Assembly: GCF_001672815.1 (NCBI RefSeq)
Contig: NZ_LZKK01000325.1
Span: 62,001-126,000 of the forward strand
Direction: 5' to 3'
Origin: Mycobacterium sp. E796
GTDB taxonomy: Bacteria > Actinomycetota > Actinomycetes > Mycobacteriales > Mycobacteriaceae
DNA: 64,000 nucleotides
How positions within the stretch are numbered: the stretch's first letter is position 1; the number at the start of each line of letters is the position of its first letter. The position numbers and the translations under genes are program-made. Shown here in pieces: positions 15,779-24,987 of the stretch. Under the pieces are notes generated by a model that saw nothing but the letters and a program-made list of their open reading frames with translations, was not told the DNA's origin and made no database searches.

Positions 15779-18375
15779 CATCTGATAGCCAAGCCGGCGC
15801 TGCACGAAGCGAGGGCTTCCTCGCCGGCGTCACCGTAGTCGAGCTTGCCGACGAGACCGGCGAATATGTGGGCAAGCTGCTTGCTGGGCTCGGCGCGAAC
15901 GTGATCAAGGTCGAACCGCCGGACGGCGAGATCACCCGGACCTACGGACCGTTCAAAGATGATTTCGAGAATCCCGAACAGAGCCTCCACTTTTGGCACT
16001 CCAACATCGGCAAGCGAAGCGTGGTCCTCGATCTCGACGACGCACGGGATCAGGCACGATTCCGGGACTTGGTCTCCCACGCCGACGTCTTCGTGCACAC
16101 CCGAACGCTGGACTACATGCGTACCCGTGGCGTCGACCAGGAGGCATTGCGTGCCGACGCGCCCGGACTGATCTACTGCCGGATATCGCCGTTCGGTGAC
16201 GACGGCCCGTGGGCCGACTATCCGGGCAGCGACCTCGTTCATCTCGCGCTGGGCGGCGTGGCCATGAACTGTGGCTACGATCCCGAGCCATCAGGGCACT
16301 ACGACACGCCCCCGATTGCGCCCCAGATGTGGCAGGCGTACTGCATCGCCGGCGAGACGACGTCGATCGCAATCATTACGGCGTTGATCTATCGGCAGCG
16401 TTCGGGGCGCGGACAATACCTTTCGGCGTCGATCCATGATTCGGTCAGCAAGAACACCGAAACCGACGTTCCGAACTGGGTGTACCAGCGCCTCACAAAT
16501 CTGCGGCAGACATGTCGGCATTCGATGCCGATGGCGGCCGTCCCGGCGCTTGCATTGACCAAGGACGGGCGTTGGCTGCTGCCCTACCGGACCTACCTGC
16601 CGGGTGGCAGTGCCCTCTTCAAAGCTTTGGTGGATATGCTGGCGCGACACGGGATGCAGGCGGATCTGGATGATCCGAAATACCTCGACGACGCCTACCG
16701 CGCCCAACCCGTCGTCGCCCAGCACATCGGCGACGTCACCGACAAGCTCATCGGCCGGTTCCTCGCCAGTCGGGAGATCTGGCAGGAAGCGCAACAGGTC
16801 GGGATGCCCTGGGCGCCAATCCGCTCGCCGCACGAGAATGTCACCGATCCGCACTTCAGTGCGCGAGAGGCTTTCAAGGTCGTCGAGCATCCCGAGCTAC
16901 GCGAGAGCTACACGTATACCGGGGCGCGGTGGTACTGCCCGGAGGTGCCGTGGCAGTCGGACAAGCGGCCACCGTTGCTCGGTGAGCACACAGCCGAGGT
17001 ATTCGGGGAGATTGCCGCCCGGAGCGCACCCGAGTTTCGCGCTGACCACGTGGCCCACCGCGCGGCCGCCGAGGTGTCGCCACGGGGGAAGCCATTCGCG
17101 TTGGCCGGGGTTCGCGTCGTCGACTTGTCCTGGCTGCTAGCCAGCGCCGGTGCCGGGCGGTTCCTTGCGGCGCATGGTGCGGAAGTAGTTAAGGTCGAAC
17201 ACTCCAGCCGTTGGGACACAATGCGGTTCGGTGCCGGCTTCGCCCCTGAAGGTGGACGCGCCGAGCGTGATAAGGCGCAGGGGCCGATTGCCGTACCGTC
17301 CGGGGACCGTGGACCGAACAAGTCCGGCGCGTTCATGGAGATCAATGCGGGCAAGCTCGGCGTGAGCCTGAACCTGAAATCAGACGAGGGCAAGCAGATT
17401 CTCGAGCGCCTGATAGCCGACGCCGACATGGTGATCGAGGGATTCTCGCCGGGCACCATGGAGCGCATGGGGTTCGGATACGAGAGGTTGAAAGAGATCA
17501 ACCCCGAGATCATCTATGTTCAGCAGTCCGGCACCGGTGAACACGGCTGCTACACGGGCATGCGGACTTATGGGCCGACGGCGGCCGCATTCGCCGGTAA
17601 TAGCGAAATGTCCGGCATGCCTGCACCTTTCCCACCCGCCGGCATCGGCTACTCCTACCTCGACTGGTTCGGCGCCTACAACATGGCCACAGCGATGCTG
17701 GCGGCACTGTTCCGAAAGCAGCGGACCGGACTCGGCTGCCACATCGACGCCTCCCAGATCGAAATCGGCATCTATCTGACCGGCACCGCGGTACTCGACC
17801 ACAGTGTCAACGGACGGGTATATGAGCGCACAGGTAACCGCTCGCCGTACAAGCCCGCTGCTCCGCACGGCATCTATCCGACCCGCGGCGCGGACCGCTG
17901 GATCGCATTGTCGTCCTTCACCGACGACCATTGGGCGACGTTGATCGACGCACTGGACAGACCGGAACTCGGGGCCGATGCGCGGTTCGCCACACTCGCC
18001 GACCGACTGGCACATCACGACGAACTTGATGCGATCGTGGCCGCGTGCACGGCCGAGTGTGACGGTTACGAGCTCATGCACACGCTGGCGAGCCGCCGGT
18101 TCCCGGCGGGGGTCTGTCAAACGGCACAGGATCGTTGCGAAAACGACCCACAACTCGCTCACTTGGGGTGGCTGGAAGAAGTTCCACAGTCCGAGATCGG
18201 CACTTGGCCGGTCAGAACGCTACCGGTTGCCTTCAGCGAAACCCCCTCCTACATAGGTGGTTTCGTCGGTCGATCCGGTCCCAATTACGGCGAGGACAAC
18301 CTCAGCTTTTATCCAGAGCAGCTCGGTCTGACGGCGGCGGAGGTCGAAGAGTTGTTGCGGACTGGTGTCTTCTAG
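15769..18375 (+). CDS. Double-length CoA-transferase family III (CaiB/BaiF) protein
   Basis: An 868-residue protein with two fused CaiB/BaiF repeats (about residues 15-420 and 440-865); each begins with the VVELAD/VVDLSW and GANVIKVEPP/GAEVVKVEHS pattern. The family's catalytic Asp sits in a GxxxD[AVL]S segment. The second repeat has it (CHIDASQIE), but in the first the same place reads GQYLSASIHD, with Ser instead of Asp, so probably only one half is catalytic. It starts at GTG 15769 inside the amidohydrolase end. It should move CoA between an acyl-CoA and a free acid. Confidence 0.9.
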   Translation: MEVTSDSQAGAARSEGFLAGVTVVELADETGEYVGKLLAGLGANVIKVEPPDGEITRTYGPFKDDFENPEQSLHFWHSNIGKRSVVLDLDDARDQARFRDLVSHADVFVHTRTLDYMRTRGVDQEALRADAPGLIYCRISPFGDDGPWADYPGSDLVHLALGGVAMNCGYDPEPSGHYDTPPIAPQMWQAYCIAGETTSIAIITALIYRQRSGRGQYLSASIHDSVSKNTETDVPNWVYQRLTNLRQTCRHSMPMAAVPALALTKDGRWLLPYRTYLPGGSALFKALVDMLARHGMQADLDDPKYLDDAYRAQPVVAQHIGDVTDKLIGRFLASREIWQEAQQVGMPWAPIRSPHENVTDPHFSAREAFKVVEHPELRESYTYTGARWYCPEVPWQSDKRPPLLGEHTAEVFGEIAARSAPEFRADHVAHRAAAEVSPRGKPFALAGVRVVDLSWLLASAGAGRFLAAHGAEVVKVEHSSRWDTMRFGAGFAPEGGRAERDKAQGPIAVPSGDRGPNKSGAFMEINAGKLGVSLNLKSDEGKQILERLIADADMVIEGFSPGTMERMGFGYERLKEINPEIIYVQQSGTGEHGCYTGMRTYGPTAAAFAGNSEMSGMPAPFPPAGIGYSYLDWFGAYNMATAMLAALFRKQRTGLGCHIDASQIEIGIYLTGTAVLDHSVNGRVYERTGNRSPYKPAAPHGIYPTRGADRWIALSSFTDDHWATLIDALDRPELGADARFATLADRLAHHDELDAIVAACTAECDGYELMHTLASRRFPAGVCQTAQDRCENDPQLAHLGWLEEVPQSEIGTWPVRTLPVAFSETPSYIGGFVGRSGPNYGEDNLSFYPEQLGLTAAEVEELLRTGVF

Positions 18376-18433
18376 GCGCATCCCGCGCGGGTCAGAGAAC
18401 TGAATGCACACCCCACCGAAAGAGGAGATTGAC

Positions 18434-19291
18434 ATGGGACGGGTACAGGACAAGGTCGTCTTCATCACCGGTGTGGCGCGCGGCCAAGGACGCGCACATG
18501 CCGTTCGTCTGGCCGAAGAGGGCGCGAATATCATCGGTATCGACATCGCCGAGAACATCCCGACAGTGCCCTATCCGATGGCGTCCGAGGCGGAGCTGGA
18601 CGAAACCAGGGACCTCATCAGCGAGGCGGGCGGAAAGCACCACCTCGTCAAAGGTGACGTGCGCGACAAGAAGGTCGTCGCCGATGCCTTGCGCGAGGGT
18701 GTTGACTTGTTCGGAGGCTTGGATGGCGTTGTGGCACAAGCCGGCATCATGGCCGTGGGGAACACGGACCCGACGGCGTTCAACGACACCGTCGATGTCA
18801 ACTTGGTGGGTGTGCTCAACACGGTCAGTGCCGCCTATCCGTTCCTGAAGGACGGCTCGTCGATCGTGATCACAGGATCTTATGCAGCGTTCACGTCGGC
18901 TCTGAAAGCCGATCCCAACGGCGGGGCCGGCGGTCTGGGCTATGTCGCCTCGAAGCGCCTGCTCGCTGCGTACACCCACGAACTCGCTCTTGCCGTCGCG
19001 CCGCGCCGAATCCGCGCGAACGCGGTGCACCCGACGTCGGTGGATACGGCGATCATGCGCAATGAACCGCTCTACAAATCTTTCCGGCCCGATTTGGAGT
19101 CGCCGACGCTCGAGGATGCGCTCCCGGCTTTTCCAGCGCTGAACCTGTTTCCGGACCCGTGGGTGGACGTCTCGGACGTTGCACACGCGGTGGTGTACCT
19201 CATATCTGACGAATCGCGCGCGGTGACCGGCACACAGATGCGAGTCGATCTCGGCGCGTGGATCAAGTTGCACGATTACACCTTCCCGTGA
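18434..19291 (+). CDS. Mycofactocin-coupled SDR family oxidoreductase
   Basis: A 285-residue SDR starting at ATG 18434 with AGAGGAGA upstream. ITGVARGQGRAHA and the inserted IAENIPTVPYPMASEAELDE segment place it in the mycofactocin-linked group. Catalytic residues are ITGSYAAF (Ser) and GYVASK (YxxxK). A short insertion (LKADPNGGAG) lies between them. It follows the CoA-transferase by 58 bases and is likely in the operon that begins at 14576. It probably oxidises a secondary alcohol on the pathway substrate. Confidence 0.88.
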   Translation: MGRVQDKVVFITGVARGQGRAHAVRLAEEGANIIGIDIAENIPTVPYPMASEAELDETRDLISEAGGKHHLVKGDVRDKKVVADALREGVDLFGGLDGVVAQAGIMAVGNTDPTAFNDTVDVNLVGVLNTVSAAYPFLKDGSSIVITGSYAAFTSALKADPNGGAGGLGYVASKRLLAAYTHELALAVAPRRIRANAVHPTSVDTAIMRNEPLYKSFRPDLESPTLEDALPAFPALNLFPDPWVDVSDVAHAVVYLISDESRAVTGTQMRVDLGAWIKLHDYTFP

Positions 19292-19427
19292 GTCGGTGCG
19301 GGAAATCGACACTGAACTCGGACCTGGCTATCTTGGGTCCTCGGTGCAGCTCCCCGGTGCTGTTACGCTGGCTGTTTGTGAACGGCGGTAGTCCCGTGTG
19401 GCAGGGTAGCCCGGTCGGGGGCGGTCG

Positions 19428-20060
19428 ATGACCACGCAACAGGATGCCACGTTCGGCCCTCGGTTCAAGGTGTTCACGTCTCACGCAGCGCAGGTTTCGG
19501 ACGACGCGCCGCGCAGGGAGCGCATTATCGATGCAGCTCGACGATGCTATGTGACCATCGGCTGGGACAAGACCACCATGGAAGACGTCGGGCGCATCGC
19601 CGGGATGTCGCGTGCGACCCTGTATAAGAACTTCCCGACCAGCGAAGAGTTGCATCAGGCTGTCCGCAGTAAAGCCGTGGATATGATGCGTCGTGATTTC
19701 GAAGACGCACTGGCCGAGGGCAAGGACCTCCCAGACAGTTTGGGGAATGTAGCTGCTGCGCTGACGGTTTGGTGTTCGACGATGCGGTCGGTGGACAATC
19801 CCAACGCATTGTACTTTCGTATTCATGCCGAGGAGTCGGCCGTCATCATCGACGTGCTGGCAGAGGCTTTGGCTCCTCGAATGGCACTCGCGCAAAAGTC
19901 TGGCGAGATCGACCGAAGCAGAGACATCCATCGGGCGGTGGAGTGGGTCGCCCGATGCGTGGCCGGGTTCGCACTGTTACCCACCGGCCGCGATTCGGAG
20001 AGCGATTATCCGTTCATCGCGCGCGATTTCATCCGCGAATTCGTGGTGTCGCCACTATAG
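19428..20060 (+). CDS. TetR family transcriptional regulator
   Basis: A 210-residue regulator. The helix-turn-helix is at residues 30-75: RERIIDAARRCYVTIGWDKT, MEDVGRIAGMSRATLYKNF, then TSEELHQAV. The C-terminal ligand domain is not assignable. It is convergent with the ligase at 20091-21620, with 30 bases between the stop codons. Possible targets are the dyads at 14524 and 21730, which flank its neighbourhood; its own upstream region (19292-19427) shows no copy of either. Confidence 0.9.
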   Translation: MTTQQDATFGPRFKVFTSHAAQVSDDAPRRERIIDAARRCYVTIGWDKTTMEDVGRIAGMSRATLYKNFPTSEELHQAVRSKAVDMMRRDFEDALAEGKDLPDSLGNVAAALTVWCSTMRSVDNPNALYFRIHAEESAVIIDVLAEALAPRMALAQKSGEIDRSRDIHRAVEWVARCVAGFALLPTGRDSESDYPFIARDFIREFVVSPL

Positions 20061-20090
20061 GGTGTGGCGCGATACCGGTGCGTCTGGCGG

Positions 20091-21620
20091 TTACTCCGGG
20101 CGCAGGGATTCGATCAGCTCGACGAGGTCTCGTTTACGAACCTTCGAAGACGGTGTCATCGGGACGTCGGCCGGGGATTCGAGGAACACCACGACCCTTG
20201 GTACCTTGAACGGCGAAAGTCGATCCCGTAAAACATCTTTGATCGACTCCTCGGTGAGGTGCGCGCCAGCGACAGGTACCACTGCCGCCGCCACCAGTTG
20301 ACCGCGATCAGCATCGGGCAGGCCGACGACGTGGGCTATCTCGACGCCTTCGATGATATTCATTTCGCGCTCGACCTCGACAGGCGACACGTTGGCGCCG
20401 GAGGTCTTGATGATGTCGTTCGTTCGCCCGACGAATCTCAACCGTCCAGTGTCATCGCGGACTGCGAGATCGCCGGTGCGATAGAACCCGTCGGCGTCGA
20501 ACACGGCACGGCGGGACACTTTGTGCAACCGTGTGGTCAGCGTCGGGCCACGAACCAGGAGCTCGCCCGCCCCCCGCCCATCGTCGTAGCTTTTCTGATC
20601 TTCACAGAGGCGCACCTCAAATCCGGGCTGAAATACGTCGAGTGGTGCGGCGATCGAATACGGTCCCGAAGGAAGCTCGGTGCCCCAGGAATACATTCCG
20701 AAGGTTTCGGTCATTCCCAGCGAGGGCACCAGCTGCATTCCGGGCAGTGCGGTCGCCGAGGATGCGGATCCGGTTGCGCGGTCACGGATCACGGCGTTGG
20801 AGCCTAACGTCGACCGCTGAGTACAGCGTGTCATTCCACCGACGGCCATCGTCGGGAAGAGCGCCATGACGAGTCCACCGACCCAGAAGAACGGCAGCGT
20901 CACGTCGGTCACCGTCGTCTCGGTGAACCCGAACATGTCTCGCAGGTAGTAGGTCTTCTCGATGATCGCGCGGTGGGTGAACAGCGCTCCTTTCGGGTCG
21001 GCACTCTGTCCTGACGTGTAGATGCAGAGCGCTTCGTCATCGGGATGAACCTCGTGTTGTGCTTGATCGAGGATCTGCCGCCAACGGTCGTCCAGTCCGC
21101 CGCTGACGATCCAGTCGACGTCGCGTGACCATCCCGGCCCCGGGCCGTCGAAGACAACCGTGCGCAGGTAGGGCGCTTCGGTCAGCGCCAGCCACGGACT
21201 CGGTGCCGACGACAGGCCGGGGAACGCCTCGGCGACGAGTTTGACGAAGTCGCGATCCAGGAACGAACGGCTTGCCGCGAGCAGATGTAGGTCGGCGTGG
21301 CACACCACCCGGGCGAGCTCGGCGGACCGACTGAACGTACTCAACGGAATACACAATGCGCCAATCTTTTCGGTGGCCGCCCACCACACCACCCAGTCGG
21401 TTCCGTTGCCAAACAACAGTCCGACACGAGTGCCCTTGCCGATGCCTCGCGCAAGTAAACCCCGCGCGAGGGCATCCGAGCGGCGATCGACTTCAGCGAA
21501 CGACAACGATTCAGATTCTGCGACCACGCAGGTCTTCGGCCCAAATGAAGCGGTCAACCCGCGCAGCCAGACTGGAATTGACAGAGCGTCGTCGCCCGAA
21601 TCGTCAAGGCTGATTGACAT
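20091..21620 (-). CDS. Class I adenylate-forming (acyl-CoA ligase-like) enzyme with probable internal deletion
   Basis: A 509-residue protein starting at ATG 21620 (AGGAG upstream). It has the N-terminal LSFAEVDRRSDALARGL block, a P-loop-like YTSGQSADPKGALFTH, LGMTETFG (A5), FYRTGDLAVRDD (A7) and a normal C-terminal lid ending SSKVRKRDL with the catalytic Lys. Two points are odd. The P-loop has Gln where the family has Thr. Only about 100 residues separate it from LGMTET, against roughly 140-160 usually; the missing part would fall around residues 290-310, in frame. The enzyme may be shortened and inactive, or specialised. Confidence 0.8.
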   Translation of the reverse strand: MSISLDDSGDDALSIPVWLRGLTASFGPKTCVVAESESLSFAEVDRRSDALARGLLARGIGKGTRVGLLFGNGTDWVVWWAATEKIGALCIPLSTFSRSAELARVVCHADLHLLAASRSFLDRDFVKLVAEAFPGLSSAPSPWLALTEAPYLRTVVFDGPGPGWSRDVDWIVSGGLDDRWRQILDQAQHEVHPDDEALCIYTSGQSADPKGALFTHRAIIEKTYYLRDMFGFTETTVTDVTLPFFWVGGLVMALFPTMAVGGMTRCTQRSTLGSNAVIRDRATGSASSATALPGMQLVPSLGMTETFGMYSWGTELPSGPYSIAAPLDVFQPGFEVRLCEDQKSYDDGRGAGELLVRGPTLTTRLHKVSRRAVFDADGFYRTGDLAVRDDTGRLRFVGRTNDIIKTSGANVSPVEVEREMNIIEGVEIAHVVGLPDADRGQLVAAAVVPVAGAHLTEESIKDVLRDRLSPFKVPRVVVFLESPADVPMTPSSKVRKRDLVELIESLRPE

Positions 21621-21720
21621 GCCACTCCTTCCGTCGCGACCAGGCCTGCCGAAGGCGCGCCGAAGGCGTGCCTGTCGCATCCACGGCCTAGCCGACGTTC
21701 TTCATGATGCTCCCTGATCA

Positions 21721-21781
21721 TTGACGCGTATACAAAACTTGTATTAACGTCTACGCCGTGCTACCGGATGAGGAGGGGCGC
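21721..21781 (+). promoter_or_regulatory. Promoter/operator region with ATACAA-AAC-TTGTAT dyad
   Basis: A dyad with 6-base arms occupies 21730-21744 (ATACAA, spacer AAC, TTGTAT). TTGACG (21721-21726) and TATTAA (21742-21747) could be -35 and -10 elements, though the spacing of 15 is short. AGGAGG at 21771-21776 is the ribosome site for GTG 21782. The region lies between the divergent ligase and DUF35/thiolase genes, so one regulator could control both. Confidence 0.5.
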
Positions 21782-22234
21782 GTGACGACTCGCTCTGAGT
21801 CCGCCCGCACCCACGTGGTGGGCAAGCCTTTGAAGTTCATCGGTCCGGGTGTCGATGACATCAACCAATTCTTCTTCGATGCCACGGGTGACGGACAATT
21901 GGCGTTTCAGCGATGTCGATGTTGTCAGACGTGGTGGAGCCTTCCAGCTTTCGCTTGCTACGCCTGCGGCGCAACAGAATTCGATGTGGTGCCGACTGCG
22001 GGGCGTGGATTTGTCTTTACGTATGCGATACCGCGACGACCCAGCGCCGCACTCATCGACGACGACCTGGTGTTCGTCGTAATCGAACTCGACGAAGGGG
22101 TGCGATACTTTTCCCGGCTCGTAGGCATCGATCCTGCGGCGGTCGATTTCGGCATGCGCGTCGAGGTGCAGTTCGCGCCAGCCGATTCCGGTGTGATGGT
22201 TCCGGTTTTCGCCCCGGTCCGGACAGAACGGTAG
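21782..22234 (+). CDS. DUF35 / OB-fold protein with zinc ribbon
   Basis: A 150-residue protein starting at GTG 21782, chosen for the AGGAGG five bases upstream rather than the in-frame GTG at 21758. The zinc ribbon is FQRCRCCQTWW with ACYACGATEF, followed by an OB-fold (residues 75-145). It sits two bases before the thiolase-like gene at 22237, the same pairing as at 11017 and 33194, except that the order is reversed at the third locus. It likely acts as the partner subunit of the thiolase-like protein. Confidence 0.87.
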   Translation: MTTRSESARTHVVGKPLKFIGPGVDDINQFFFDATGDGQLAFQRCRCCQTWWSLPAFACYACGATEFDVVPTAGRGFVFTYAIPRRPSAALIDDDLVFVVIELDEGVRYFSRLVGIDPAAVDFGMRVEVQFAPADSGVMVPVFAPVRTER

Positions 22235-22236
22235 CC

Positions 22237-23406
22237 ATGACGAACTCAGACACGGAGGCGGTGATCGCCGGAGTAGGTATCACCGAGATGTCGACGGATT
22301 CCGGGGTGTCGTCGTCAACCTTGGCGATGCGGGCGATCGGGATGGCCCTTGACGACGCAGGACTGGCGACGCGGGATGTCGACGGGCTGGTGACGTACGA
22401 GGCCGATCCCACCTCGCCGTTCCTGCTCGCCCAGCTACTCGGGTTGCCTGAGCTGAATTGGTTTTCGATCACGTTGGCCGGCGGCGGCGGTGCCTGCATG
22501 ACATTTCAGGACGCTGCGCTCGCGGTGAGGACGGGATTGGCCGAGGTCGTTGTGATCTATCGCGCGGAGAACCTGCGTTCGGGACGTCGATTCGGGCAGG
22601 GGATCTCTGACTCGGACGCGGGCACGACACAGGCTGTGTTGCGCCAAGTCTTCACCTACGGCTCGATCACGCCGGCGTGGTGGGAGGCGCCGACGTTTCA
22701 TCGCTATCTTCACGACTACGGCAAGAGCAACGCCGATCTTGCGCATGTCGTGGTATCGGCTCGCAAGTGGGCGGAAACCAATCCAGCGGCTCGTTTCTTC
22801 GGAAGGCCCTTGACGGTCGAGGACCACCAGGAGTCCAAGTGGGTGGCCGAACCCGTTCTGCGGGTGAATGATTGCTGCCTGGAAAGCGATGGCGGTGCGG
22901 CGTTCGTGGTGACGACCGCGGCGCGTGCGCGTGACCTGAAGGCGGTACCCGTTAAGATTCGCGGCGCGGTCAGGGGAATGGCGCACCAGTCGACGCTGAT
23001 GCAGAACTATTACGCGCCTGACATCGGCGGGGTGCCGGATCTGGACGTCGTGGCCAAGAATCTCTATCGGCATACCGGCATGAACGCCAAGGACTTCGAC
23101 GCCGCGATCATCTATGACTCCTTCAGTCCGCTCATCCCGATGTCGCTCGAGGCGCTCGGATTCTGTGGACGTGGGGAAGGGATTGACTTTATTGCCGAGG
23201 GCCACACGTCGCCAGGCGGTGCGCATCCCATAAATCCAAACGGAGGCCAGATTGGCGAGGGCTATCTGCATGGTTTCAATGGGATAGTCGAAGCGGTCCG
23301 CCAGATCCGGGGCCATTCGGTCAATCAAATCCCCGATACCAGCACCATGCTCGTGACTTCCGGCCCCGCTTTGCCGACGAGCGCCATGGTCCTGCAGGCG
23401 TGTTGA
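22237..23406 (+). CDS. Thiolase-like protein, probable acyl-CoA retro-aldolase subunit
   Basis: A 389-residue protein with AVIAGVGITEMS at the N-terminus, IIYDSFSPLIPMSLEALGFC and GGAHPINPNGG in the C-terminal half, and EAVRQIRGHS near the end. The usual nucleophile region reads ITLAGGGGACMTFQDA; a Cys is present but not in the normal C-x-S/G context, so assignment as a true thiolase is doubtful. The close link with a DUF35 gene (2-base gap) favours an Ltp2-type aldolase or a related lyase. Confidence 0.85.
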   Translation: MTNSDTEAVIAGVGITEMSTDSGVSSSTLAMRAIGMALDDAGLATRDVDGLVTYEADPTSPFLLAQLLGLPELNWFSITLAGGGGACMTFQDAALAVRTGLAEVVVIYRAENLRSGRRFGQGISDSDAGTTQAVLRQVFTYGSITPAWWEAPTFHRYLHDYGKSNADLAHVVVSARKWAETNPAARFFGRPLTVEDHQESKWVAEPVLRVNDCCLESDGGAAFVVTTAARARDLKAVPVKIRGAVRGMAHQSTLMQNYYAPDIGGVPDLDVVAKNLYRHTGMNAKDFDAAIIYDSFSPLIPMSLEALGFCGRGEGIDFIAEGHTSPGGAHPINPNGGQIGEGYLHGFNGIVEAVRQIRGHSVNQIPDTSTMLVTSGPALPTSAMVLQAC

Positions 23407-23473
23407 CGACTCGGGCCACGGCAGATCGTGGCGACTGAACTGGTTAGTCACTACGGAGAATCGGAAGTGTGAT

Positions 23474-24964
23474 ATGGCAATAGTGTCGCTGAGCCCGGGA
23501 GTGGCCTACGTGAACGGCGAATGGGATAAGGGCAGCGGGCACATCACCACGATCATCAATCCGGCAACCGAACTTCCCATCGGCGAGGTGCACGAATCGT
23601 CCGTCGACGATGTCAACCGAGCCGTGGACGCCGCCTATCGGGCGTTCGAGGATGGCCGTGGTGTCTGGCCGAAGATGTCGCCGAAAGAACGGTCCGCGGC
23701 TCTGCATCGTTTCGCCGATGCCGTTGCCGCGCGCCGTGAGGATCTGGTCTTCCTTCTCGAGAACGAGATCGGGTGCGCTGGAATGGCCGGCAAGGTAAGT
23801 CAAGTCGAGGAGGCCATCCGCTTTGCCTACTTTTGGGCCGACAAGGCGGCGGAGCTGAAATTCGACGACGCCCTCCCGCCGACTGTGGGATTGACCGGAA
23901 TGGGCCAAGCCCTGGTTCGCAAGGAGCCGGCGGGCGTCGTCGGGGCCATCACCCCGTTCAACTATCCGATCCTGTTGAACATGTGGAAGATCGGTCCGAT
24001 CTTGGCCACCGGCAACACCATGGTGTTGAAACCGTCTCCCTACACTCCTTTTTCGGCGCTGATACTGGCAGATGCGGCGGCAGAGGCCGGCATCCCGCCC
24101 GGCGTCTTCAACGTAGTGACCGGCGGTATCGAGGAAGCACGCGCGCTCACCGAGCACCCACAGGTTGCCGTCATGTCATTCACGGGCTCAAATACCGTCG
24201 GTCGGGAAGTGATGCGCCAGGCCGCGGGCACCCTCAAGCGTGTCGTACTCGAACTCGGCGGAAAATCACCCAACATCGTCTTCGCGGACGCGGATATCGA
24301 CAATCCGATGATGCTGATGTCGCTGGTGATGGGGTTCACCGTGCACGCCGGACAAGGCTGCGTGCTGCAGACCCGCCTGCTAGTCGAGCGGCCCGTCTAC
24401 GACGCCGTCAAAGAGCGGGTCAGCGCCGCCATCCAAGCGATCAAGGTGGGCGACCCGGCGGATCCGGAATCGGAAATGGGACCGCTAATCAACGCAACCC
24501 AACGCGATCGGGTCCTGGGCTATATCCGATCCGGTCTCGACGAAGGGGCGAACCTCGTCGCCGGGGGTGGCCGTCCCCCACATCTGGATCGCGGGTTCTT
24601 CGTTGAACCGACCCTGTTCAGCGACGTGACGAACGACATGCGGATTGCCAGAGAGGAGATATTCGGCCCGGTGGGTGTGATGATTCCCTTCGAAGGCCCA
24701 GACGAGGCCATTGCGATCGCGAACGACACACCGTTCGGCCTGGGCGGCTCGGTTTGGAGCGGCGACTCGATAAAGGCCTTCCAGGTGGCCGGGGCCCTGA
24801 GGGCCGGCTACATCCACGTCAACGGTGGTGACCAGAGCTTCGGTGGCCCGATCGGGCCCGCACCGTTCGGCGGCTACAAGCAATCGGGCATCGGTCGCGA
24901 ACACGGGGCCGCCGGCGCCGATGAGTACCTGGAAATCAAGACCATGCATTACCCGGTTGGTTGA
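23474..24964 (+). CDS. Aldehyde dehydrogenase family protein
   Basis: A 496-residue NAD(P)-dependent aldehyde dehydrogenase. The oxyanion Asn lies in ITPFNYPI, the general-base Glu in LELGGKSPN, the NAD motif in FTGSNTVG, and the nucleophile in HAGQGCVLQTR. The late EEIFGPVGVMIPF and GGYKQSGIGRE blocks are normal. It starts at ATG 23474, 67 bases after the thiolase-like gene, and 23 bases before a large acyl-CoA dehydrogenase. It could oxidise the aldehyde or ketone fragment released by the neighbouring retro-aldolase; that link is inferred. Confidence 0.92.
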   Translation: MAIVSLSPGVAYVNGEWDKGSGHITTIINPATELPIGEVHESSVDDVNRAVDAAYRAFEDGRGVWPKMSPKERSAALHRFADAVAARREDLVFLLENEIGCAGMAGKVSQVEEAIRFAYFWADKAAELKFDDALPPTVGLTGMGQALVRKEPAGVVGAITPFNYPILLNMWKIGPILATGNTMVLKPSPYTPFSALILADAAAEAGIPPGVFNVVTGGIEEARALTEHPQVAVMSFTGSNTVGREVMRQAAGTLKRVVLELGGKSPNIVFADADIDNPMMLMSLVMGFTVHAGQGCVLQTRLLVERPVYDAVKERVSAAIQAIKVGDPADPESEMGPLINATQRDRVLGYIRSGLDEGANLVAGGGRPPHLDRGFFVEPTLFSDVTNDMRIAREEIFGPVGVMIPFEGPDEAIAIANDTPFGLGGSVWSGDSIKAFQVAGALRAGYIHVNGGDQSFGGPIGPAPFGGYKQSGIGREHGAAGADEYLEIKTMHYPVG

Positions 24965-24987
24965 TTCGCGTAGCGGAGCATAGGTAA

